From Claveliimonas sp034178805 (GTDB lineage Bacteria; Bacillota; Clostridia; Lachnospirales; Lachnospiraceae), in contig NZ_JBNPMZ010000008.1 of the NCBI RefSeq assembly GCF_050314255.1, forward strand, positions 1-64,000: a stretch of DNA of 64,000 bases, written 5' to 3'. Below the pieces are notes generated by a model. That model ran no database searches and was not told the origin of the DNA. It saw nothing but the letters and a program-made list of their open reading frames with translations. Made by a program: the position numbers and the translations under genes. Positions within the stretch are counted from its first letter, which is position 1. Every line of letters begins with the position of its first letter. Shown here piece by piece: positions 1 to 6,978 of the stretch.

Positions 1-26
1 GTCTATTTCGATGGAAAGGAGGAAAG

Positions 27-344
27 ATGGCAGGAAAAGAATATACAGCGAAAGACAAGATCTTTTCTAAAATGACAAGAGAAGGACTGACGGAAGAAAC
101 GTTCCGAGAAAGCTCTGTCAAAAAAATCAGCCAGAAAAGCCGGGATGAACCTGAACTTGACATTAAGGAGAGAGAGGCGGAGAATTCGGATCCTGGCAAA
201 AGGCTATCGGACGGTTCCGGAAGAACTGATAACCGACGTATGAGAAGGTATGTGCATGTTTATTGTAAAATAGAATATTTTTCATTTTTCTCCAAAAAGT
301 GCTTGCAAAAAACAAAGATGTTCCTGCGCTTCTTCTATCTTTAA
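27..344 (+). pseudogene. N-terminal fragment of a conjugative-element protein
   Basis: Begins with a good ribosome site (AAGGAGG, 4 bases before the ATG). The start, with KEYT then KMTREGLTEE, resembles the N-terminus of a protein found beside relaxase genes in Firmicutes integrative elements; this comes from recall of the family, not a search. After about residue 75 the reading frame becomes basic and Phe/Cys-rich and runs into the 3' end of the opposing relaxase remnant, so the natural C-terminus has been lost. Probably an untranslated or non-functional stub. Function unknown. Confidence 0.4.
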
Positions 345-1365
345 CCGGATGTCAGTTTCCTGTTTTCTCAGATCTTCTCTGGTGTCATAACCGTGATCCT
401 GAATATAAATCAAGGTATCTGCCATTTGCTGCAGATTGCTGATCTTCACTTTCCGGGCATAAGACTGATTCTGCATTGCCTTTACATTTGTCTGGAGATC
501 CGTCTATCCCTGTCCGGATGAAAATATCGGTAGCTTCCTCTTTTCTCAATGACAGAAATATTGTATTTGTCCAAAAGCAGAGATTGGAATTCATCGAAAC
601 TTCCGGATAAGTGCGAGCAGTCATTAATGGCATTCTGCAGAAATTGCTTTTGTGTCTGGAATACACTCGAAGCCGGTTTTAGTCCGGCAGCACGGATTTT
701 CTCATTCACTTGATCCGTTTTCTCTTGTCCATGCGTCTTTGCCCAGTATTCTCCTCTTGTCATTTTTGCAGGTGCCGGAGAAAGCAGGTCCACCTGATGG
801 AGCCCTTCCCGGTCACACATCTCCATGACTTCTTTTTTTAAATGATTTAGAAATCTTGTTGTGGAACGGTGCTTAATCCGGCTTCATGCTCATGTGGCTT
901 GTCCATGTAATCCTGCCGGTCAACTGCATATTTCCGGACACTGTTAATGACAATATGGGTATGAATGTTACCGGAGCCATTATGCCCATCCGTATGAGTG
1001 ACGATCAGTGCCTGATAACCAGGAAAGTTTTTTCTGGCAAAATCCAGACATAATGCCTGTGCCTTTTCTCCGGTGAGTCCACATTCTGTTGCATCGGCAG
1101 GGTCAAAACTGATGATGTAATGGTGGCTTTTGATATCCCCTCTTTTTTGATTTTTGTGAAAAAATGTATTTGTCTTTTCGCACTCTTTGTCAAAAGCTAT
1201 TGGGTCACAATGCAGTCCGTCCATATAGAATTCTTCTCTCAACAGTTTCCTACCGGAATCATCAAGAATCTGTTTTCCTGTTTTTTCGTTGTGTTGGAAA
1301 AGCAGATATTCCAGTGCATCGGAATAATTTGCATTTCTGCTTTTAATGTGTTTGATTATGGCCAT
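282..1365 (-). pseudogene. Decayed relaxase/mobilisation nuclease (MobA/VirD2-like), three pieces
   Basis: A relaxase nicks DNA at oriT and pilots the strand during conjugation. The N-terminal piece (about 1365 to 847) starts MAIIKHIKSRNANY and carries the relaxase metal-binding motif with three histidines, HTDGHNGSGNIHTHIVIN. Near 880-890 the frame shifts: the piece stops at 847, while the next frame continues RFLNHLKKEVMEMCDREGLHQ into the middle piece (826-482). That piece ends at RRISRQM, and the last piece (476-282, starting QNQSYARKVK) is joined after an internal deletion. Total length is well below full-length relatives. The start at 1365 overlaps the end of mobC, the usual arrangement. 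Not expected to be active. Confidence 0.8.
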
Positions 1366-1729
1366 GCAATACACCTGCCATTCGTAGTACTTCTTTTCTT
1401 AAGGAAAACAGATCAGAGATACACTGCCGGATTTCATCTTTCATTTCCGCAGAGATTTCCCCACCAGTGTTAAAATATCTTGCGATCTGATTAAGGTTTG
1501 ATCCGATTTTTCCATATTCATTGACCAAGTTTCTTAGTTCATCCATGTCAGCTACAACCTCGATTCTGTTTGTAATTTCCTTTTCAAGAAGTAATTTTCT
1601 CAAGTACTCCGATCTGGAAATGCCAAGTGTGGATGCCCCCTGATCTAAAAGAGCCTTATCTGCATCAGTAAGTCTTACAGCTACAAAATGTGGATGAGTA
1701 ACATCTTTCCTTTTATTTGTTCTATGCAT
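1343..1729 (-). CDS. MobC-like mobilisation accessory protein
   Basis: A 128-residue basic protein of the bacterial mobilisation (MobC/relaxosome) family, which binds near oriT and assists the relaxase. The N-terminal part (HFVAVRLTDADKALLDQGA, then GISRSEYLRKLLL) looks like a ribbon-helix-helix DNA-binding region; the C-terminal half carries the family-typical GKIGSNLNQIARYFNTG. I place the start at the ATG at 1729 because GGGAGG lies 3 bases upstream at 1733-1740. It precedes and overlaps the relaxase remnant. It seems intact although its partner is broken, so it is likely a leftover that could still bind its operator. Confidence 0.75.
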   Translation of the reverse strand: MHRTNKRKDVTHPHFVAVRLTDADKALLDQGASTLGISRSEYLRKLLLEKEITNRIEVVADMDELRNLVNEYGKIGSNLNQIARYFNTGGEISAEMKDEIRQCISDLFSLRKEVLRMAGVLHGHNQTH

Positions 1730-1764
1730 ATTCCTCCCTTCCATTTGCACCTATGTTGCTGCGA

Positions 1765-1853
1765 CCACTTTTTAGTGGAAGCCAGAAGACATCTGTGATG
1801 TCAAAAACGAGGGCATGGGGGCGCTGCAGGTCCAGTGGACCTGCGTTTAGCGC
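1765..1853. other. Candidate oriT or operator: nested inverted repeats upstream of mobC
   Basis: The region 1730-2087 holds no convincing gene. It contains a small hairpin, CCACT/AGTGG (1765-1778), and a strong palindrome: GCAGGTCCA and TGGACCTGC (1826-1834 and 1836-1844) around one G, flanked by an outer pair GCGCT/AGCGC (1821-1825, 1849-1853). Inverted repeats just upstream of mobC and relaxase genes are where origins of transfer usually lie. I cannot identify a nic site, so this is inference from position and symmetry. Confidence 0.4.
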
Positions 1854-2087
1854 GGACCGTAGTGGAACGAAGACCGTAATCCCCATCAAGATGAAAACCC
1901 GTAAGTGGAATAGTTGCCAAAATGGCACTACTGTTAAACACGGGTGGATCTTGCTCTTAGAAAAAGAACCTTTCACTTATATGGGAAAAGAGAGTCCCTT
2001 ATACAACATGGAAATGAAAAAACCTCGCTATGGTAGAAATATGATTTTGTTGATATAATCACTATATAGTTCGGAGGGATTGATCAA

Positions 2088-2359
2088 ATGGGATTGTTTA
2101 AGAAAAAAGGAAGAAATTGATTGAAGAAAGATATCAACACTTGAAAATTCTCCTCCCATTTGCAGATTCTGAACAATTGAATTTATATGATGAAGTAATG
2201 GATCAGATTGGTTCTCTGAATCAACAGATTGAAATCAAGAATGATATGCTGAAAGAAAATGCAAGGCAAAAAAGAAAAAGGAAACACGAGGCATTTTGGG
2301 AAGTTACCGGATTTTCTTATATGGTGGATGAATTCAGTAACTCACAGAAAAAGAGATGA
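2088..2359 (+). pseudogene. Small element-encoded protein with a one-base frameshift in an A-tract
   Basis: A ribosome site (GGAGGG, 2073-2078) precedes ATG 2088. Translation gives MGLFKKKGRN and then stops at 2118-2120. One extra A in the A-run at 2103-2108 would join this start to a long downstream frame continuing KKLIEERYQHLKILLPF and reaching 2359. The downstream part is strongly helical with a basic stretch (RQKRKRKHE). So this is either a frameshifted gene of about 90 residues or one rescued by polymerase slippage on the A-run. Function not recognised; it belongs to the mobile-element debris. Confidence 0.5.
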
Positions 2360-2380
2360 TATGACATGGAGGAATGATAG

Positions 2381-2791
2381 ATGGTAAAACCGATAATGAA
2401 AGATGTGTTCTTTCTGGGACAAAAATCAGAACCTGCTACAAAGGCAGATCTGCAGGTGGGGAAAGATCTGCAGGATACCTTACAGGCAAATCGTTCCGGT
2501 TGTGTGGGTATGGCTGCAAATATGATCGGTGTGAAAAAGAGAGTCATTATTGTGAATATGGGATTTATAGATATTGTGATGTTTAATCCGGTACTGCTAA
2601 GCAAGGATACTCCGTATGAGACGGAAGAAGGATGTCTCTCTCTTACCGGTGTGAGAAAAACTACGAGATATGAAAATATCGAAGTGGAATATTATGATAT
2701 GAACTGGAAAAAACATCGACAGAAACTGAGTGGCTGGCCGGCACAGATCTGTCAGCATGAGCTGGATCATCTGGAAGGAATTTTAATTTAG
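2381..2791 (+). CDS. Peptide deformylase-like protein
   Basis: Peptide deformylase removes the formyl group from the N-terminal methionine of new proteins. The 136-residue protein shows the three family motifs in order: GCVGMAANMIG near residue 41 (motif I, with Asn where most enzymes have Gln), EGCLS near 84 (metal-binding Cys) and QHELDHLEGIL near the C-terminus (HExxH-type zinc/iron site). Start ATG 2381 has GGAGGA upstream. The motif I change resembles accessory class deformylases carried as extra copies, so this may be a secondary copy and not the essential enzyme. It ends directly after LEGILI, shorter than housekeeping forms. Confidence 0.8.
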   Translation: MVKPIMKDVFFLGQKSEPATKADLQVGKDLQDTLQANRSGCVGMAANMIGVKKRVIIVNMGFIDIVMFNPVLLSKDTPYETEEGCLSLTGVRKTTRYENIEVEYYDMNWKKHRQKLSGWPAQICQHELDHLEGILI

Positions 2792-2822
2792 CGGATTTTT
2801 GAAATAACAGGAGTGAATGCTA

Positions 2823-2942
2823 ATGGCATCGGAACGAACGGACGAATTATATAAGGTATTGCTGGACAGAGGATATCCTAAAGAGTTCTGTGCGAAAATA
2901 TCCTATAATAATATGAATACAGGTAGGCATATACTCTGTTGA
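2823..2942 (+). pseudogene. N-terminal fragment of a small conserved protein (39 aa)
   Basis: The reading frame from ATG 2823 gives SERTDELYKVLLDRGYPKEF and then departs after about residue 33, running into the TfoX-like remnant that follows. The start resembles small hypothetical proteins of roughly 90 residues common in Lachnospiraceae (recall only), so this looks like the 5' end of one, fused by deletion to the next remnant. No function can be given. Confidence 0.35.
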
Positions 2943-3120
2943 TGAGTTAAAGAAAGTTGGTGCTAAGGCAGCTTGGTAAAAAATACAAGAAATTGATGAG
3001 TCGGCTTGTATCAATCGGTTAATGGAACTGGAAGGTGCTATTGAAGGGATAAAGAAAACAATACTGCCAGATGAAGTGAAAGCTGATTTGAAAGAGTTTT
3101 ATCAGCGGAACAAGAAATAA
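2932..3120 (+). pseudogene. TfoX C-terminal-domain remnant with an in-frame stop
   Basis: One frame reads YSVDELKKVGAKAAW, then a TAA, then KIQEIDESACINRLMELEGA and on to a stop at 3118-3120. This matches the TfoX_C helix-hairpin-helix-like domain (a VEEL..VG..eAW pattern followed by LxxLEGAIEG and EE.K..LKEFY). The N-terminal part of the domain is missing and the internal stop breaks the rest, so the gene is dead. Assignment is from pattern memory of the family. Confidence 0.55.
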
Positions 3121-3184
3121 ATATTAACACTTCCCACACCTCTAAGGTGCGAACTTTATTTGGGGTATGGAAGAGGAGGATTCA

Positions 3185-3949
3185 ATGAAGAATAATGAAG
3201 TAGTGTTCCTGGATTTTTCTCATATATACAGTGAAGAGACGAAAGAGTGGGTTCAGGAAGCAAGAAGACTGGACTTAAGTGATATCAATGGGACTACTAT
3301 GTACTGTACCAGGGAGGCCGAAGAAGAAATCAGGCACCGTCTTGAGAAAAATGGTCCGGAAGGAATCCACTTTCTGGATAATGGGAATTATCATTATGTT
3401 ACGAAGTTTTTCGTGGAAAAGATAAAACAGCCATTTTCATTAGTTTTATTTGATCATCATTCTGATATGCAGCAGCCCATGATTCATGACCTGACCAGTT
3501 GTGGAAGCTGGGCTGGGGAACTATTGCAGAAAAATCAATTTTTAAAGCAACTGATCCTCATTGGTCCGTCGCGCCAAAGCCTGAAGAAAATTCCGAAGGA
3601 ACGGATGGAAAAACTTGTTTGTATAAGCATGCAGGAAATTGAGGTGGAAGATATGGAGGAAGAAATCCAAAAAATCCGACAGAATCTGCCGGTTTATATT
3701 TCCATTGACAAGGATGTATTGGACCGCTATAGTGCCCGTACAAACTGGAGTCAGGGAACGATGTCCGTTGCAATGCTAGAGAGGATATTGAAAGAAGTCT
3801 TTCTTTGCCAACAAGTGATCGGAGTGGATATCTGTGGGGAGTGTGACCTTTCCGAACCATTTGGGGAACTTCTGGAGGATGAGCGGATCAACCGTACGAC
3901 CAACCGATTACTGTATGAATTTTTGCAGGCACAGTTTTCCAAACAGTAG
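3185..3949 (+). CDS. Arginase/agmatinase-family (ureohydrolase-fold) protein
   Basis: A 254-residue protein with the metal-binding signatures of the ureohydrolase fold: GNYHYV near residue 67 (for the usual GGxHS), FDHHSDM near 88 (for DAHxD) and SIDKDVLD near 176 (the SxDxDxxD motif). All expected metal ligands seem present. The sequence between motifs is unlike classic arginases, so the substrate is open; it could hydrolyse another guanidino compound. Start 3185 is chosen over the in-frame ATG at 3167 because AGGAGGA lies just before it. It stands alone, with decayed element genes upstream and a hairpin downstream. Confidence 0.75.
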   Translation: MKNNEVVFLDFSHIYSEETKEWVQEARRLDLSDINGTTMYCTREAEEEIRHRLEKNGPEGIHFLDNGNYHYVTKFFVEKIKQPFSLVLFDHHSDMQQPMIHDLTSCGSWAGELLQKNQFLKQLILIGPSRQSLKKIPKERMEKLVCISMQEIEVEDMEEEIQKIRQNLPVYISIDKDVLDRYSARTNWSQGTMSVAMLERILKEVFLCQQVIGVDICGECDLSEPFGELLEDERINRTTNRLLYEFLQAQFSKQ

Positions 3950-4012
3950 TTAATTCCTAATGCTTGTACTCATATTAAAAACCTCCTTCGGAATATAATT
4001 GGTTTTTAGAAA

Positions 4013-4039
4013 CAGGCAGGGCCTTTTATGCCCTGCCTG
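4013..4039. terminator. Strong hairpin resembling the one 3' of hsp20
   Basis: Perfect 10-bp stem CAGGCAGGGC/GCCCTGCCTG around a 7-base loop. Its arms share CAGGCAGG with the hairpin immediately 3' of hsp20 at 9548-9577. On the minus strand it is followed by TTTCTAAAAACC, so it could stop leftward transcription from the promoter at 4080-4108. It also lies 64 bases after the arginase-family gene. Confidence 0.6.
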
Positions 4040-4079
4040 CCTGTAAGAAAAATCTTTTTCCTTCCTTTGTTCTATGTGC

Positions 4080-4121
4080 AATATAACACGAATATCAGCA
4101 CTCGTCAATAGAGAGTGCTAA
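4080..4121 (-). promoter_or_regulatory. Orphan heat-shock promoter with CIRCE operator, pointing left
   Basis: On the minus strand there is a TTGACG -35 (4103-4108), a 17-base spacer and a TATATT -10 (4080-4085). The -35 overlaps a CIRCE element at 4095-4121: TCAGCACTC, nine bases, GAGTGCTAA, one mismatch from consensus. This layout is the same as the hsp20 promoter at 10139-10180, including the GTCAATAG centre. Only about 40 bases separate it from the hairpin at 4013-4039 and no gene lies between, so it appears to be an hsp20-type promoter whose gene has been deleted. Confidence 0.65.
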
Positions 4122-4216
4122 AAAATATGTGGAGATTTTGTGAACTTTGCGAAATGAAATAATTACTGATCTCAGATTATGAGGAACAGAGCACTGAATT
4201 ACGGGAAAAATATAAT

Positions 4217-4558
4217 ATGAAAAGAGCAGAACTGGAGATATTATACTTCCTCTCAAAATGCGGAACACATAATACCGCTACGGATATCTACCATCAGTTA
4301 ATGATGAATCGTGGACATATTTCACAGGCAGTTGACAGTCTCTGCAGGAAAAATTATCTTATTGCGATACCGGATAAGAATGATCGAAGATGTATTCATT
4401 ATGAAATAGCTGATTTTGCGAAGGAACTGGTAACAGAAATGACGAATAGAAGGGAAGCAATGAACAGTATGATTTTAAAAGGTGTGTCGGAAGAAGAATT
4501 GAAGGTTTTTTGGGCAGTATCGGAAAAAATCAGGAATAATATAAATGAATTAATTTAA
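4217..4558 (+). CDS. MarR-like winged-helix regulator, probably 5'-truncated
   Basis: A DNA-binding regulator of the MarR type. The 113 residues include the winged-helix core (AELEILYFL, then HISQAVDSLCRKNYL as recognition helix, and KNDRRCIHYEI as the wing). The frame is open upstream back to 4163 and reads YEEQSTELREKYN, which fits the N-terminal helix of MarR proteins, but no ATG or ribosome site is present there. The first helix is therefore present in DNA but cut from its natural start, and ATG 4217 lacks a clear ribosome site. It may be inactive. Followed by a good terminator at 4567. Confidence 0.6.
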   Translation: MKRAELEILYFLSKCGTHNTATDIYHQLMMNRGHISQAVDSLCRKNYLIAIPDKNDRRCIHYEIADFAKELVTEMTNRREAMNSMILKGVSEEELKVFWAVSEKIRNNINELI

Positions 4559-4566
4559 TTGATGAA

Positions 4567-4608
4567 AAGATGCAAAGTAATGATTAAAGTGCTTTGCATC
4601 TTTTTTTA
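4567..4608 (+). terminator. Rho-independent terminator after the MarR-like gene
   Basis: Stem GATGCAAAG/CTTTGCATC with a 13-base loop, followed by TTTTTTTATT. Confidence 0.85.
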
Positions 4609-4624
4609 TTATTCCGAAAAACTA

Positions 4625-4652
4625 TTGACAAGAAAAATACAGGCGATATAAT
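4625..4652 (+). promoter_or_regulatory. SigA promoter of groES-groEL
   Basis: TTGACA (4625-4630), 16-base spacer, TATAAT (4647-4652): both hexamers match consensus. The CIRCE operator follows about 70 bases downstream, so repression would act on the early transcript or on clearing of the promoter. Confidence 0.85.
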
Positions 4653-4719
4653 GTTTTAAAATTAAAAAGTTTAAAAACAAAATGTGTTTCGGCAGAAACA
4701 TATTTTTTTGCAAAACGCG

Positions 4720-4746
4720 GTGGCACTCAACTAAAAAGAGTGCAAA
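4720..4746 (+). promoter_or_regulatory. CIRCE operator upstream of groES
   Basis: GCACTC, nine bases, GAGTGC (4723-4743) is the conserved core of the HrcA-binding CIRCE inverted repeat. The outer three bases on each side depart from consensus (GTG and AAA). It lies 24 bases before groES, the standard position for HrcA control. Confidence 0.8.
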
Positions 4747-4769
4747 CAAAAGAAAGGCGGGTTATTCAC

Positions 4770-5054
4770 ATGAGATTAAAACCATTGGGTGACAAAGTAG
4801 TTCTTCAGTATCAGGATGTTGAAGAAAAGACAGAATCAGGAATCATTCTGCCAGACAGCGCAAAAGAAAAATCGCAGGAAGCTGTAGTAATCGCAGTTGG
4901 TCCGGGAAAATGTAAAGACGGACAGAAGGTTGCCATGCAGGTAAAAGAAGGAGATAAAGTCATTCTATCTGAATATGGCGGAACAGAAGTAAAAATTGGC
5001 GACGAAGAATATAAAATTGTAAGCCAGGACAATATTCTGGCAATTGTAGAGTAA
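4770..5054 (+). CDS. groES: Co-chaperonin GroES
   Basis: GroES caps the GroEL folding chamber in the cytoplasm. The 94-residue protein has the full family length: RLKPLGDKVVL at the N-terminus, a mobile loop containing SGIILPDSAKEK (about residues 21-32) that contacts GroEL, the roof loop, and the closing VSQDNILAIVE. ATG 4770 is preferred to the in-frame ATG at 4740, which lies inside the CIRCE element. It is preceded by a consensus promoter and CIRCE, and groEL follows after 25 bases. GroES is intact while the adjoining groEL is truncated, so its working partner would have to come from another locus. Confidence 0.95.
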   Translation: MRLKPLGDKVVLQYQDVEEKTESGIILPDSAKEKSQEAVVIAVGPGKCKDGQKVAMQVKEGDKVILSEYGGTEVKIGDEEYKIVSQDNILAIVE

Positions 5055-5079
5055 TAACTGTTGAAAGAAGGAAATTATC

Positions 5080-5670
5080 ATGGCAAAAGAGATTAGTTTT
5101 GATATTGATGTTCGAAAAAAGATGGAAGCCGGCGTAGACAGACTGGCAGATACAGTAAAGGTAACATTGGGACCAAAAGGAAGAAATGTTGTATTGGATA
5201 AATCTTACGGTGTACCATTAATTACAAACGATGGCGTGACCATGGCAAAAGAGATTGAATTGGAAGATCGTTTTGAAAATATGGGAGCACAGCTTGTAAA
5301 AGAGGTGGCTACCAAGACAAACGACATTGCAGGAGATGGAACAACAACCGCTACAGTTCTGGCACAGGCACTTGTGAAAGAAGGAATGAAAAATATTGCA
5401 GCAGGTGCAAATGCAATTGTTTTAAGAAAAGGAATGAAGAAGGCAGCAGATGTAGCTGTACAGGCGATTGAAGAAATGAGCCATCCTGTTACAGGTAAGG
5501 AACATATTGCAAAAGTAGCTGCAATCTCTTCCGGTAATGAAGAAGTCGGTGAGATGATTGCCGATGCAATGGAAAAAGTCGGAGAGAACGGCGTCATTAC
5601 GATTGAAGAATCAAAGACCATGAAGACGGAGATTGACTTAGTCGAAGGTATGCAGTTCGATAATGGATAA
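5080..5670 (+). pseudogene. groEL: GroEL chaperonin, truncated after 196 residues
   Basis: The first 196 residues match GroEL closely: TLGPKGRNVVLDKSYG, the ATP-site DGTTTATVLAQAL and the start of the intermediate domain, up to VEGMQFDNG, where a TAA follows. A full GroEL is about 540 residues and continues GYxSPYF here. What remains is the N-terminal equatorial part and intermediate hinge, without the apical domain or the C-terminal equatorial half. Bases after 5670 no longer encode GroEL in any frame, so this is a deletion or rearrangement and not one nonsense mutation. An intact groEL must exist elsewhere if the organism is viable. Otherwise this is an assembly error. Confidence 0.85.
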
Positions 5671-5791
5671 AAGCCTCAAAAACTATCAATGCAACCTGTA
5701 GTTTACATTTAGAACTTCGATTGTGGTGGTCTTTCAGACATTAAACAGGTATCATTAATACGAACAAGTTGTTCAGATAGGAGGACGCACT

Positions 5792-6013
5792 ATGACATTA
5801 GGCGAAAAAGCTATATGGGGTATGCCTCTGTGGCATATAGGTGATAACGCACGGGCTTTAATTGCTTTGGGAGATACCGAAGCCACAGGAAATGTATTTC
5901 AAAAAATCGGAGAGTTTTCCACACAGGACATTGCTGCTGTAAAGAAATCGCTTGATACAATTGTTCCGACCTACCTTTCGTGGGCAAAAGAGATAATTAA
6001 GCTGTTTTTATAA
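5792..6013 (+). CDS. Small protein of unknown function (73 aa)
   Basis: ATG 5792 has a good ribosome site (AGGAGG, 7 bases upstream). The product is mostly helical, with no signal peptide and no clear membrane segment; the C-terminal YLSWAKEIIKLFL is amphipathic. I do not recognise the family. It lies directly after the break in groEL and before DUF3267-like debris, so it may be either a real small cargo gene or the 3' part of something that was fused to a ribosome site. Confidence 0.4.
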   Translation: MTLGEKAIWGMPLWHIGDNARALIALGDTEATGNVFQKIGEFSTQDIAAVKKSLDTIVPTYLSWAKEIIKLFL

Positions 6014-6323
6014 GGCTTATCTCTTATTTCTTCATGCTATAAGCTATCCAAAGGGGGCAATGATTCAGGCAACAGAAAATGGCTTGGTTTGGTATCTCTA
6101 ATACGACAGATTCCAGTTCTTTTCTCGGACAGAGACTATCATTAGTACTGTTGTTACGGCGGCGATTAGTTTTTTGATTGGATTGTTGAAACACATTTTC
6201 TTAAATTGAGCAACATTTTGCACTTGCTACGTTAAGTAGCATAAATGTAATCGCTTGTTTCTTGTGGAATTCTTGCAGAATCGCTATGATGAGCGTGCAA
6301 ACAAAAATGAGGAGGATTCAAAA
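6014..6323. other. Gap with gene fragments, including a DUF3267-like piece
   Basis: No complete gene. At 6028-6068 a frame reads FLHAISYPKGAMIQ, the conserved H..HA..YPKG segment of DUF3267 membrane metalloprotease-like proteins; this piece is repeated at 7766-7808. A second short frame before 6210 reads STVVTAAISFLIGLLKHIFLN, a hydrophobic fragment. A 6-bp hairpin TGCTAC/GTAGCA lies near 6225-6241. The rest looks like eroded sequence. Confidence 0.5.
6026..6068 (+). repeat. Direct repeat, copy 1 (DUF3267 fragment)
   Basis: 43 bases matching 7766-7808 at 41 positions (differences at AGC/AGT and ATG/ATC). The copies lie in the same orientation 1,740 bases apart and bracket two regulator genes and a membrane protein gene. 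Confidence 0.8.
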
Positions 6324-6740
6324 ATGAGTTTAGGAGAAAAAATCAGAGAACAAAGAAAACAAGCAGGTCTTTCACAGGAACAGCTTGCTGAAAAGTTAAA
6401 TGTGTCCAGACAGGCAATTACCAAATGGGAAACGGACAAAGGTATTCCCGATGTTGCCAACCTGATTGCAATCAGTGATGAATTTGAGCTTAGCCTGGAC
6501 GAATTGATTAAGGGAAATGTTACCGTAAAAAAGAAAATAATTGCCGATAGCTCTGCTAAGAAATGGCACATATTGGTTATTGTGTACTTATTGGCTATTG
6601 TGGCATATGTTGCCTATTTTGCAGTCTGCCATAGGATTTTGATGATTGGATTTTTGATTGCAACACTGTTTATGCTCTTTTTTGAACTAAGGATCTTTAT
6701 AAAGGAGAAAATATACCGTCAGCAACAAGAAATGGTCTGA
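6324..6740 (+). CDS. XRE-family regulator with a two-helix membrane tail
   Basis: Residues 1-65 form a Cro/CI-type helix-turn-helix (LGEKIREQRKQAGLSQEQLA, then VSRQAITKWETDKGIPD). After a linker, two hydrophobic segments (about 76-98 and 101-122) suggest membrane anchoring, followed by a basic tail. Such anchored XRE proteins are common in Firmicutes, often next to transport or stress genes. I chose ATG 6324 because GAGGAGG lies 9 bases upstream; the frame extends further upstream without a ribosome site. A terminator-like hairpin follows at 6828. Confidence 0.8.
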   Translation: MSLGEKIREQRKQAGLSQEQLAEKLNVSRQAITKWETDKGIPDVANLIAISDEFELSLDELIKGNVTVKKKIIADSSAKKWHILVIVYLLAIVAYVAYFAVCHRILMIGFLIATLFMLFFELRIFIKEKIYRQQQEMV

Positions 6741-6827
6741 GGAAGATGACTGTATTTCCAACTGAAAGTGTTTAAATTTGAAATCGGAAACTGGAATTTT
6801 ACCAAATACTAATATGATGTGAAGCAG

Positions 6828-6870
6828 AGTCGATGGATTTGTGAGAACATACAGACCATCGACTTTTTCT
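6828..6870 (+). terminator. Rho-independent terminator
   Basis: Stem AGTCGATGG/CCATCGACT with a 19-base loop, followed by TTTTCT. Confidence 0.75.
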
Positions 6871-6904
6871 AACATTATAATGTTAGAAATAATTCACTTG
6901 ATTA

Positions 6905-6966
6905 TTGACTTAGAATAAAACATGTGATATATTTATAACACGCATAAGTTATAAATATATCACATG
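6905..6966 (+). promoter_or_regulatory. Promoter overlapped by a perfect 19-bp inverted-repeat operator
   Basis: TTGACT (6905-6910), 17-base spacer, TATATT (6928-6933). A perfect inverted repeat covers the -10 and leader: CATGTGATATATTTATAAC (6921-6939), eight bases, then its exact complement (6948-6966). The right arm ends at the ribosome site of the next gene. This is well placed for autorepression by the XRE protein encoded at 7386-7598. Confidence 0.75.
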
Positions 6967-6978
6967 GAGGTTTTAGTT

